Source: Gp6-AA40 sp035711805
GTDB taxonomy: Bacteria; Acidobacteriota; Vicinamibacteria; Vicinamibacterales; UBA2999
DNA: 5,309 bases
Direction: 5' to 3'
Assembly: GCA_035711805.1 (NCBI GenBank)
Contig: DASTBV010000073.1
Coordinates: 1 to 5,309, forward strand
The notes under the pieces were generated by a model, which made no database searches, had not been told where the DNA came from, and saw nothing but the letters and a program-made list of their open reading frames with translations. Positions 1 through 5,309 of this stretch are shown one piece after another. The translations under genes were made by a program, and so were the position numbers. How positions within the stretch are numbered: position 1 is the first letter of the stretch; each line of letters begins with the position of its first letter.

Positions 1-717
1 GCGGTGAATATCGCCACGATGCTCGGTCCGATGAGCAAGCCCGGCAAGGCGCTGTTGATGGATCTGCACCAGTCCGGCGGCGACGCCGCGGTGTTCATGG
101 GCGTCGAGCCGAGATTCTCGGTGATGGATGCGATCGAGAACTCGCACCGCCTCGACCAGAACTTTCTGAAGACGCTGGTGACCAGTGTCACCGGTCAGAC
201 CGATCTGCTCGCGTCGCCCGAGCGGCCCAGCGTCGGCCGTCTCGACGTGACGAAGACGCGGCGCGTGATCGAGCTCGCGTCCAGCGCCTACCGGCACACG
301 GTGCTGGATCTCCCCCGGGCCGATGGCAACGTGCTCGACGCGCTGGAGCAGTTGAAGGCGGTCTACATCGTTGCCAACCAGGAGCTGGCTACAGTGCGGA
401 GCGCCACGCGCGTGGCGGCGATGCTCCGCGAACGATATGGACGGGACAAAGTCGGCGTCGTGCTGACGCGTTCCGATCGTCAGGCCGACATCGGTCATGC
501 CGACGTGGAAAAGGCTGTCGGGTTGACGGTCGCCCATACGTTTCCCAGCGATTACCGGATCGCCCTGCAGGCGCTCAACAAGGGTCGCCCCCTCGCCCTT
601 GACAACCACAACGATCTATCCGCGGCGTTCAAGAGATTCGCGCACGAGCTGTCCGGAGAGAGCCCCGATCCCCAGAGTGGGCGATCCAGCGGGCTGTTCG
701 GGCGGCTGAGACGGTAG
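1..717 (+). CDS. cpaE: CpaE/TadZ-type MinD-like ATPase of the Tad pilus locus (5' end missing)
   Basis: The reading frame is open from base 1 and ends at TAG 715-717, giving 238 residues of a larger protein. The text right at the edge (AVNIATMLG) is what normally follows the P-loop of MinD/ParA-type ATPases, so the P-loop and any N-terminal receiver-like domain lie upstream of the window. A GTG at base 4 is internal and is not a real start. Visible family signatures are the MDLH...GGDAAVF segment (Asp codon 61-63), followed by GVEPRFSVMDAIEN and HRLDQNFL, the LLASPERP stretch, and the second hydrophobic-strand motif VLDLPR (Asp codon 307-309). In known Tad systems CpaE/TadZ is a cytoplasmic polar or membrane localisation factor for the pilus machine. 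The tail, about 20 residues rich in Ser, Gly and Arg, looks disordered. It sits 15 bases before the TadA gene, which fits co-transcription. Confidence 0.9.
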   Translation, partial: AVNIATMLGPMSKPGKALLMDLHQSGGDAAVFMGVEPRFSVMDAIENSHRLDQNFLKTLVTSVTGQTDLLASPERPSVGRLDVTKTRRVIELASSAYRHTVLDLPRADGNVLDALEQLKAVYIVANQELATVRSATRVAAMLRERYGRDKVGVVLTRSDRQADIGHADVEKAVGLTVAHTFPSDYRIALQALNKGRPLALDNHNDLSAAFKRFAHELSGESPDPQSGRSSGLFGRLRR

Positions 718-722
718 GAGAG

Positions 723-729
723 GGAGGAG
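723..729 (+). promoter_or_regulatory. Strong ribosome binding site for the TTG-started tadA
   Basis: The purine run AGGGAGGAGA at 721-730 contains GGAGG at 723-727, five bases before TTG at 733. It decides the start: the next in-frame ATG is at about 958, inside the conserved N-terminal region, and no other well-placed start exists. Confidence 0.75.
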
Positions 730-732
730 ACC

Positions 733-2076
733 TTGCTGAGCACATTGCCCACGTGGACGGGGGAGAGCGCTGCCGCGGCGACAGCCGACACGCGTAACCC
801 CGAGTATCAGGCGCTGAAGGGGCGCGTTCACACCGAGCTGCTGAACCGGCTCAACCTCGATCGGCTGGCCACCATCCGCCGTGAGGAGGCCGAGCCGGAG
901 CTGCGGTCGATCATCGCCACCCTGCTCGAACGCGAGCAGCAGCGCACGCCGCTCAGCATGAGCGAGCGCGAAGCGCTGGTCATCGACGTCCTGAACGAGC
1001 TGTTCGGCCTCGGTCCGCTGGAAGCGCTGCTCGCGGATTCGACCATCTCGGACATTCTCGTCAACCGGTTCGACCAGGTGTACATCGAGCGCGAGGGCCG
1101 CCTGCTCGAAACGGACATCGTGTTCCGCGACGAACGGCACCTGCAGCAGATCATCGAGCGGATCGTCAGCGCCGTCGGCCGGCGCATCGACGAGTCGAGT
1201 CCGATGGTGGACGCGCGCCTGAAGGACGGTTCGCGTGTCAACGCGATCATTCCGCCGCTGGCGCTCGACGGCTCGTGCCTGTCGATTCGCCGTTTCCGCA
1301 CCGATCGGCTCGGCGCCACGGATCTCGTGTCGCGGGAGTCGATGACCGCGCCGATGCTCGAGTTCCTGAAGGCCGCGGTCTCCTGCCGGCTGAACGTCCT
1401 CGTCTCGGGCGGCACCGGCGCCGGCAAGACGACGCTGCTGAACGTGTTGTCGTCATTCATCCACAACGACGAACGCGTCGTGACGATCGAGGACGCGGCC
1501 GAACTGATGCTCCGCCAGCGGCACGTGGTACGCCTCGAGACGCGCCCGGCGAACATCGAGGGGAAAGGCGCGGTGCGGCAGCGCGAGCTGGTCGTCAACG
1601 CCCTCCGTATGCGTCCCAACCGCATCATCGTGGGCGAGGTTCGCGGCGAGGAAGCGCTCGACATGCTTCAGGCCATGAACACCGGCCACGACGGCAGCTT
1701 GACGACGATCCACGCCAACAGCCCTCGCGATGCGCTGTATCGACTCGACTCCATGGTCGCCATGGCCAACCTGAACATTCCGGACAAGGCGATCCGCCAG
1801 CAGGTTGCCTCGGCGATCGAGATCATCATTCAGATTGCGCGGCAGGCCGACGGCACGCGCAAGGTCACCGCGATCTCCGAGATCACCGGCATGGAACGCG
1901 ACATCATCACGCTGCAGGACATCTTCGTCTTCGAGAAGACGGGGATCGGAGAGGACGGCAGGGTGTTCGGCCGCTATCGCGCCACCGGGCTGCGTCCGAA
2001 GTGCGCCGAGCGCATCGCTGCCGCGGGGATCAACCTGCCGGTGTCGATGTTCGAACATCAGCACGTCGTGAAGTAA
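733..2076 (+). CDS. tadA: TadA/CpaF secretion ATPase of the Tad/Flp pilus
   Basis: This 447-residue protein is a PilT/VirB11-superfamily hexameric ATPase that powers Flp pilin assembly from the cytoplasmic face of the inner membrane. In order it shows: an N-terminal helical region with the family-typical YQALKGRVHTELLNRL (about 25-40); the N-terminal sensor-like domain with FGLGPLEALLADSTISDILVN (about 91-111) and the RIDESSPMVDARLKDGSRVNAIIPP segment (151-175); Walker A GGTGAGKT at 226-233 with Lys232; the Asp box TIEDAAEL at 251-258; Walker B RIIVGEVRGEEA at 297-308 with Glu302; and the His box TGHDGSLTTIHANS at 317-330. All catalytic motifs are intact and the length is usual for CpaF. The C-terminal portion (about 390-447) carries the DIFVFEKTG...GRYRATGLRPKC block common in CpaF. 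The start is TTG, supported by the preceding ribosome binding site. The gene lies 13 bases before tadB. Confidence 0.97.
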   Translation: MLSTLPTWTGESAAAATADTRNPEYQALKGRVHTELLNRLNLDRLATIRREEAEPELRSIIATLLEREQQRTPLSMSEREALVIDVLNELFGLGPLEALLADSTISDILVNRFDQVYIEREGRLLETDIVFRDERHLQQIIERIVSAVGRRIDESSPMVDARLKDGSRVNAIIPPLALDGSCLSIRRFRTDRLGATDLVSRESMTAPMLEFLKAAVSCRLNVLVSGGTGAGKTTLLNVLSSFIHNDERVVTIEDAAELMLRQRHVVRLETRPANIEGKGAVRQRELVVNALRMRPNRIIVGEVRGEEALDMLQAMNTGHDGSLTTIHANSPRDALYRLDSMVAMANLNIPDKAIRQQVASAIEIIIQIARQADGTRKVTAISEITGMERDIITLQDIFVFEKTGIGEDGRVFGRYRATGLRPKCAERIAAAGINLPVSMFEHQHVVK

Positions 2077-2089
2077 GAGGGACGCACCA

Positions 2090-3049
2090 ATGCCCATAGC
2101 GATCGGCGTCTTCGTGGCCGTCCTGGCGATAGTCCTCGGCGCGTACTGGGTGCTGATCGTCCGCCCCGAGTCGGGAGAGCGCGAGAGCCTGCAGAAGCGT
2201 TTGCGCCGGCCGCGGAGCATCCGGTTGCTGGCGAAGCTGGAGAAGGATCCGGAAAAGCTCAGCGCCGTGGGCTCGGTCGATACCGTGCTGGCGCGGCTCG
2301 ACTCGTTCTCGAACCCGTTGCAGCGGCTGATTCTCCAGTCCGGGCTGCAGATGACCGTCGGCGCGCTCGTCCTCGGCTCGATCGCGCTGGGGTTTGCGAC
2401 CGCCGTCGGCGCCAGCTTCCTGCTCCCATCGGGGATCGGCGCGATCGTTCTGGGTGTCGTCGCGGCGGCGTTCCCGTTCCTGTTTGTCAAGCACAAGGCA
2501 AAAAAGAGGCTGATGGTGTTCGAGGAACAGTTCCCCGAAGCCATCGATCTCATCGCGCGCGCACTCCGCGCCGGCCACGCGCTGCCGACCGCGCTGCAGA
2601 TGGTGGCCGACGAGATTCCGGCACCGGTCGGGGACGAATTCAAGAAGATGTTCGATCAGCACAGCTACGGGATGGCGCTGCCCGAGACGCTGCGCGCGTT
2701 CGGCGACCGTATGCCGCTCATCGACGCGCGGTTTTTCGTCACGGCCATCCTCACCCAGCGCGAGATGGGCGGCAACCTGTCGGAGGTCCTCGACAAGCTG
2801 GCGGCGGTCATCCGCGAGCGATTCAAGGTCAAGCGCCAGGTCCGCGTGATCAGCGCGCACGGGCGAATCACCGGGTTGGTGCTGGGGTTCCTGCCGCCGA
2901 CGGTCGCCGGCATTCTGTTCCTCATTTCGCCCGGGCACATGCGGCTGCTCATCGACGACCCCCTGGGCATGTATATGGTGGGCCTCGCGATATTTCTACA
3001 GGTCGTCGGTGTCCTGGCCATCAGAAAAATCGTGGACGTGGAGTACTGA
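2090..3049 (+). CDS. tadB: TadB, inner-membrane platform protein (T2SSF domain)
   Basis: This 319-residue membrane protein is one of two GspF-like subunits that form the inner-membrane platform on which TadA acts. A first membrane segment covers about residues 4-23, followed by a basic cytoplasmic stretch and two adjacent hydrophobic segments at about 88-112 and 115-133. The T2SSF domain then begins at FEEQFPEAIDLIARALRAGHAL (about 144-165) and includes the GGNLSEVLDKLA motif (227-238). Two further membrane segments lie at about 260-280 and 291-311. The ATG at 2090 is preceded by GAGGGA at 2077-2082, seven bases away, directly after the tadA stop. The protein ends in VDVEY and is separated from tadC by only three bases, so the two platform subunits are very likely translated together. 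Length and topology are normal for TadB. Confidence 0.95.
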   Translation: MPIAIGVFVAVLAIVLGAYWVLIVRPESGERESLQKRLRRPRSIRLLAKLEKDPEKLSAVGSVDTVLARLDSFSNPLQRLILQSGLQMTVGALVLGSIALGFATAVGASFLLPSGIGAIVLGVVAAAFPFLFVKHKAKKRLMVFEEQFPEAIDLIARALRAGHALPTALQMVADEIPAPVGDEFKKMFDQHSYGMALPETLRAFGDRMPLIDARFFVTAILTQREMGGNLSEVLDKLAAVIRERFKVKRQVRVISAHGRITGLVLGFLPPTVAGILFLISPGHMRLLIDDPLGMYMVGLAIFLQVVGVLAIRKIVDVEY

Positions 3050-3052
3050 CGC

Positions 3053-3958
3053 ATGACACCCGAACTGATTCTCGCGCTCGTCGGTGTGTTTGCGGCCGTG
3101 GCGATCGGCGTGACCGCTGCCGGTACGTTCCTGCTGCAGCAGACCGCGCCCGAACAGCGCCGGATCCGCGCCCTGACCCAACCGGCGGGGTCGGGACTCG
3201 TCCTCGATGCGCCGACCCTGACGGAAACACCGGATCCGTTCCTCGCCAGACTGTCGAAGATGGCGCCGAAGAGCCCGAAGGAGATGGGCCGCCTGCAGAA
3301 ACGCATGACGCGGGGTGGCTATCCGGAGCTTCGGTACGCGGTGTACTTCTCGGTCGCAGAAGTGGCCATTCCGCTCGTTCTATTTACCGTCGCCATTCTG
3401 GCGTTCGGGCTCAGCGACGGGTGGCTGCCGGGTCTGTTTGGCGCGTTGCTCGGCTATTTCATGCCGGGCCTCTGGTTGTCGCGCCAGACGTCGCTGCGCC
3501 AGAAGCACATTCGAAACGGCCTGCCGGACGCCCTCGACCTGCTGACCGTCTGCGTCGAAGCGGGAAGCGGGCTCGACCAGGCCATTGCGAAAGCCGCGGA
3601 CGAACTGCAGCTCGCTCACCCGGACCTTGCCGCGGAGCTCCGCACGATCATCGTCGAAGTCCGCGCGGGCAAGCCGAGAATGGAGGCGTTCCACAACTTC
3701 GCCAGCCGGACGGGTGTGGACGACGTGCGCACGCTGGTGTCGATGTTGACTCAGACCGACCGTTTCGGTACCAGTATCGCCGACGCGCTGCGCATACAGG
3801 CAGACACGTCACGCACCAAGCGCCGCCAGGCCGCCGAGGAGCGCGCCGCGAAAATCGGCGTGAAACTCGTGTTCCCGTTGGCGCTGTGCCTGTTCCCAGC
3901 CCTGTATGTCGTCTGTTTCGGTCCAGTGGTGGTGGCGATTTACCGCGCCTTCTTCTGA
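3053..3958 (+). CDS. tadC: TadC, inner-membrane platform protein (T2SSF domain)
   Basis: This 301-residue protein is the second GspF-like platform subunit and the expected partner of TadB. It has an N-terminal membrane segment at about 4-28, a cytoplasmic linker, two membrane segments at about 97-118 and 123-143, then the T2SSF domain starting at the family-typical LPDALDLLTVCVEAGSGLDQAI (157-178) and running through TQTDRFGTSIADALRIQAD (233-251), and a hydrophobic C-terminal segment at about 268-297. The basic RTKRRQAAEERAAKIGVKL stretch immediately before that last segment is typical of TadC. The ATG lies three bases after the tadB stop, with TGGAG inside the end of tadB (3039-3043) as the probable ribosome binding site. 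The VEAG and LVFPLALCLFPALYVV signatures distinguish it from TadB. Confidence 0.95.
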   Translation: MTPELILALVGVFAAVAIGVTAAGTFLLQQTAPEQRRIRALTQPAGSGLVLDAPTLTETPDPFLARLSKMAPKSPKEMGRLQKRMTRGGYPELRYAVYFSVAEVAIPLVLFTVAILAFGLSDGWLPGLFGALLGYFMPGLWLSRQTSLRQKHIRNGLPDALDLLTVCVEAGSGLDQAIAKAADELQLAHPDLAAELRTIIVEVRAGKPRMEAFHNFASRTGVDDVRTLVSMLTQTDRFGTSIADALRIQADTSRTKRRQAAEERAAKIGVKLVFPLALCLFPALYVVCFGPVVVAIYRAFF

Positions 3959-3969
3959 AGGCCCATAAC

Positions 3970-3976
3970 GAGGAGA
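3970..3976 (+). promoter_or_regulatory. Ribosome binding site for the 32-residue membrane protein gene
   Basis: GAGGAGA at 3970-3976, with AGGAG at 3971-3975, lies five bases before the ATG at 3981. It is one of the best ribosome binding sites in the window and is the main reason to treat the short frame that follows as a real gene. Confidence 0.7.
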
Positions 3977-3980
3977 TCAC

Positions 3981-4079
3981 ATGAATACCACTTCGTGGGT
4001 TGCGCTCGGCCTGCTGGTCGTGTTCGTTGCGCTGTACCTGGCGCGCCGGAACGCCCGATTGAAGAGGGAAGACGACTGA
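3981..4079 (+). CDS. 32-residue single-pass membrane microprotein between tadC and the TPR lipoprotein gene
   Basis: This short frame runs from ATG 3981 to TGA 4077-4079 and encodes MNTTSWVALGLLVVFVALYL followed by a basic and then acidic tail, ARRNARLKREDD. Residues 6-20 are an uninterrupted hydrophobic stretch long enough for one membrane helix when flanking residues are included. The Arg/Lys-rich tail predicts an N-out, C-in orientation by the positive-inside rule. It has no cysteine, no lipobox and no type III leader-peptidase motif, so it is not an Flp pilin. It fills the 137-base gap between tadC (22 bases upstream) and the TPR gene almost completely, and a strong ribosome binding site precedes it. 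I do not recognise the family. A role as a small accessory or stabilising subunit of the TadB/TadC platform is inference from position only. Chance occurrence of so short a frame cannot be ruled out, but start, ribosome binding site, composition and fit in the gap all agree. Confidence 0.68.
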   Translation: MNTTSWVALGLLVVFVALYLARRNARLKREDD

Positions 4080-4095
4080 CGTTCATGGTGCAGCA

Positions 4096-4980
4096 GTGGT
4101 CCCTGTGAGCAGTACATCGGCGTGCCGGTTCGCGCCACTCGTCGTCGCAGCCATCCTTGCGACGGGGTGCGGCGCCTCGAGGCTCGTCAAGGTCGCGCCG
4201 GGTGGAGGCACCTCGAAGGACAAAGGGGTGCCCTCCAGCACGCTGGCGATGACGCTCGAGGCCCAGGATGAGCGGCTCTCGGCCGTGCTGCTGGCGTTGG
4301 CCATCGCTCCGCGCGCCGAAACCCACCGGCAGGCCGCGATCGAATACCGCCGGCTGGGCGTGCTGGACAAGGCTCACGAGCACTTCTCCAACGCGGTCAG
4401 GCTCGACCCGTCCGACGCGACGTCGTACGACGCGCTGGCGCGCATCTGGAGGGACTGGGGCGCCGCGCACTTCGGGCTGGCGGACGCCTATCGCGCGGTG
4501 CATTACGCGCCCGGCTCCGCCGCTGCCGCCAACACGCTCGGCACGCTGCTCCAGGCGACCAAGAACTTCGAGGCGGCAAAGTTGTGGTACGCGCGTGCGA
4601 TTCACCTCGATAAGAACGCGTGGTATGCCCTGAACAACCTGTGTTACGCAATGGTGCTCATGGGCGAGGCCGCGATCAACACCTGTCAGGCCGCGGTCGC
4701 GGCGGCACCCGGCACGAAGGCGAAAGTGGCGCAGAACAATCTGGCGCTCGCGCATGTTGCCGCAGGGGACTCAGACCGCGCGAAGCAGTGGTTCCGGCGC
4801 GCGGGCGACCCGGCGACGGCCAGCTACAACTACGGCATCGCGATGATGGCCACACGCGCGTATGACGAGGCCGCTGCCGCATTCCAAGAGGCGTTGAGGG
4901 CAGATCCGCTATTCAGACTCGCGGCAACGCGCGCCCGGCAGGCGAGACTCGCCGCGCGCGCCGAGGAACCCAAACCGTGA
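4096..4980 (+). CDS. tadD: TPR-repeat lipoprotein, TadD-like
   Basis: This 294-residue protein starts with a lipoprotein signal: a short n-region with one Arg, hydrophobic APLVVAAILA, then ATGC with Cys25 as the lipidated residue. The mature chain has a Gly/Ser/Lys-rich linker (about 30-50) and then about six tetratricopeptide repeats, at roughly 75-108, 109-142, 143-175, 176-207, 211-240 and 241-274. The clearest are AIEYRRLGVLDKAHEHFSNA (81-100), LGTLLQATKNFEAAKLWYARA (148-168) and YNYGIAMMATRAYDEAAAAF (244-263). TadD proteins are TPR lipoproteins needed for Flp pilus biogenesis, probably for secretin or envelope assembly. Size, repeats and position after tadC fit. The start is uncertain: GTG 4096 and GTG 4105 are both in frame, neither has a clear ribosome binding site, and no in-frame ATG lies upstream before a stop at 4060-4062. 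Both choices keep the lipobox. The gene overlaps the next one by four bases. Confidence 0.85.
   Translation: MVPVSSTSACRFAPLVVAAILATGCGASRLVKVAPGGGTSKDKGVPSSTLAMTLEAQDERLSAVLLALAIAPRAETHRQAAIEYRRLGVLDKAHEHFSNAVRLDPSDATSYDALARIWRDWGAAHFGLADAYRAVHYAPGSAAAANTLGTLLQATKNFEAAKLWYARAIHLDKNAWYALNNLCYAMVLMGEAAINTCQAAVAAAPGTKAKVAQNNLALAHVAAGDSDRAKQWFRRAGDPATASYNYGIAMMATRAYDEAAAAFQEALRADPLFRLAATRARQARLAARAEEPKP
4963..4968 (+). promoter_or_regulatory. Ribosome binding site inside the TPR gene end, deciding the GTG start of the next gene
   Basis: GAGGAA at 4963-4968 lies eight bases before GTG 4977. The alternative in-frame ATG at 5004 has no comparable site upstream. The GTGA at 4977-4980 joins this start to the TPR gene's TGA stop, which suggests translational coupling. 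Confidence 0.6.
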
Positions 4981-5309
4981 TCACCGCAGATACCGCGTTT
5001 CGCATGCCGGCGGCGCCCCGGACCATCGAGGAGACGGGACTGTCGCCCGACCTCATCCTGCAGATCGTCACCAAGACACTGCACTTTGCAGGCGAACTGG
5101 TCGGCACCGCGCTGGCGGACCGGCTTGGCGTTCCGTTCCAGGTCATCGAGCCAGCGCTCGAATTGCTCAAGCGCGAACGCCACTGCGAGATCGTCGGCGG
5201 CGCCATGGTCGGCTCGTCCTCGTTCAAGTACCGGTTGACGGACGCCGGCCGCGTCCGCGCCGCCCTGTTCCTCGAAGACAACCACTATGTGGGCGCGCTG
5301 CCGGTCCCG
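4977..5309 (+). CDS. Winged-helix-like N-terminal domain, probable AAA-type ATPase of the Tad locus (3' end missing)
   Basis: The frame opens at GTG 4977, overlapping the TPR gene stop by four bases, and stays open for 111 codons to the right edge. After a short Pro/Ala-rich leader comes PRTIEETGLSPDLILQIVTK (14-33). A helix-turn-helix-like block follows, ELVGTALADRLGVPFQVIEP (40-59) and ALELLKRERHCEIVGG (60-75), then a probable wing, SSSFKYRLTDAGRVRA (80-95), and the segment FLEDNHYVGALPVP (98-111). The pattern of hydrophobic helix, LADRLGV turn, recognition-like helix and YRLTDAG wing is that of a winged helix. From memory, proteins with this opening in acidobacterial Tad loci continue into an AAA ATPase module. 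No Walker motif is visible here because the window ends first, so the ATPase call is family recall, not observation. The protein could also be a transcription regulator or a DNA-independent adaptor. Confidence 0.72.
   Translation, partial: MITADTAFRMPAAPRTIEETGLSPDLILQIVTKTLHFAGELVGTALADRLGVPFQVIEPALELLKRERHCEIVGGAMVGSSSFKYRLTDAGRVRAALFLEDNHYVGALPVP

Noticed and set aside
4..717. A complete CpaE starting at GTG base 4.
   Set aside because: The frame is open to the window edge and the text is the standard continuation of a P-loop ATPase, so the gene is truncated by the window and does not start there.
1275..2099. A 274-codon + strand frame in another register within tadA.
   Set aside because: Arg/His-rich translation typical of an out-of-frame reading of a high-GC gene. 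It overlaps the tadA catalytic motifs.
1453..2643. A 396-codon open frame on the minus strand across tadA and tadB.
   Set aside because: It lies fully antisense to two genes with intact motifs, shows no recognisable domain, has a composition rich in Arg, Ala and Asp as expected from high-GC antisense frames, and has no gene-like context.
2030..2938. A 302-codon minus-strand frame antisense to tadB.
   Set aside because: Low-complexity Arg/Asp/Gln-rich translation without motifs. It is explained by the codon bias of tadB.
3959..3980. A possible terminator or promoter between tadC and the microprotein gene.
   Set aside because: The 22 bases show no stem-loop with a T run and no convincing -35/-10 pair. 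They hold only a ribosome binding site.
3981..4079. The short frame as an Flp pilin or pseudopilin.
   Set aside because: It lacks the Gly/Glu-Tyr processing motif and the conserved Glu of Flp prepilins, and its hydrophobic stretch is followed directly by a charged C-terminus.
3940..4755. A 271-codon minus-strand frame covering the microprotein gene and most of the TPR gene.
   Set aside because: It is antisense to a convincing lipoprotein with TPR repeats and its translation has no domain signature. The + strand microprotein has a better ribosome binding site and a coherent membrane helix.

Overview
The window is a single-strand, tightly packed stretch of a high-GC bacterial chromosome (about two thirds G+C by eye, strong G/C preference at third codon positions). 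It carries the motor and inner-membrane core of a Tad/Flp (tight adherence, type IVc) pilus locus. All genes read on the + strand. Gaps are 13-22 bases or less, one junction has a 3-base gap, and one has a start/stop overlap, so the layout looks like one operon that extends beyond both ends of the window. No transcription terminator, RNA gene, mobile element, CRISPR array or long repeat was seen, and there is no gene-free stretch of 300 bases.

Layout: (1) 1-717, the C-terminal part of a CpaE/TadZ-type MinD-like ATPase, cut by the left edge. (2) 733-2076, the TadA/CpaF secretion ATPase, with a TTG start behind a strong ribosome binding site. (3) 2090-3049, TadB, and (4) 3053-3958, TadC, the paired T2SSF-domain inner-membrane platform proteins. 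(5) 3981-4079, an unannotated-looking 32-codon gene for a single-pass membrane microprotein with a good ribosome binding site. (6) 4096-4980, a TPR lipoprotein of TadD type. (7) 4977-5309, the start of a gene that overlaps the TPR gene's stop codon (GTGA) and encodes a winged-helix-like N-terminal domain; it runs off the right edge and is probably an AAA-type ATPase.

Working together: TadA hydrolyses ATP in the cytoplasm and drives pilin polymerisation through the TadB/TadC membrane platform. CpaE/TadZ places the machine in the cell. The TPR lipoprotein probably supports the secretin or envelope assembly. The pilin, prepilin peptidase, secretin and pseudopilin-like genes (flp, tadV, rcpA, tadE/F/G) are not in this window and would be expected outside it.

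Taxonomy is inferred only: the GC content, the order cpaE-tadA-tadB-tadC-TPR lipoprotein-winged-helix protein, and the wording of the last protein recall Acidobacteriota (Vicinamibacteria-like) genomes, but other high-GC Gram-negative phyla are not excluded. The least conventional parts are the 32-residue membrane protein and the winged-helix gene coupled to the TPR lipoprotein.
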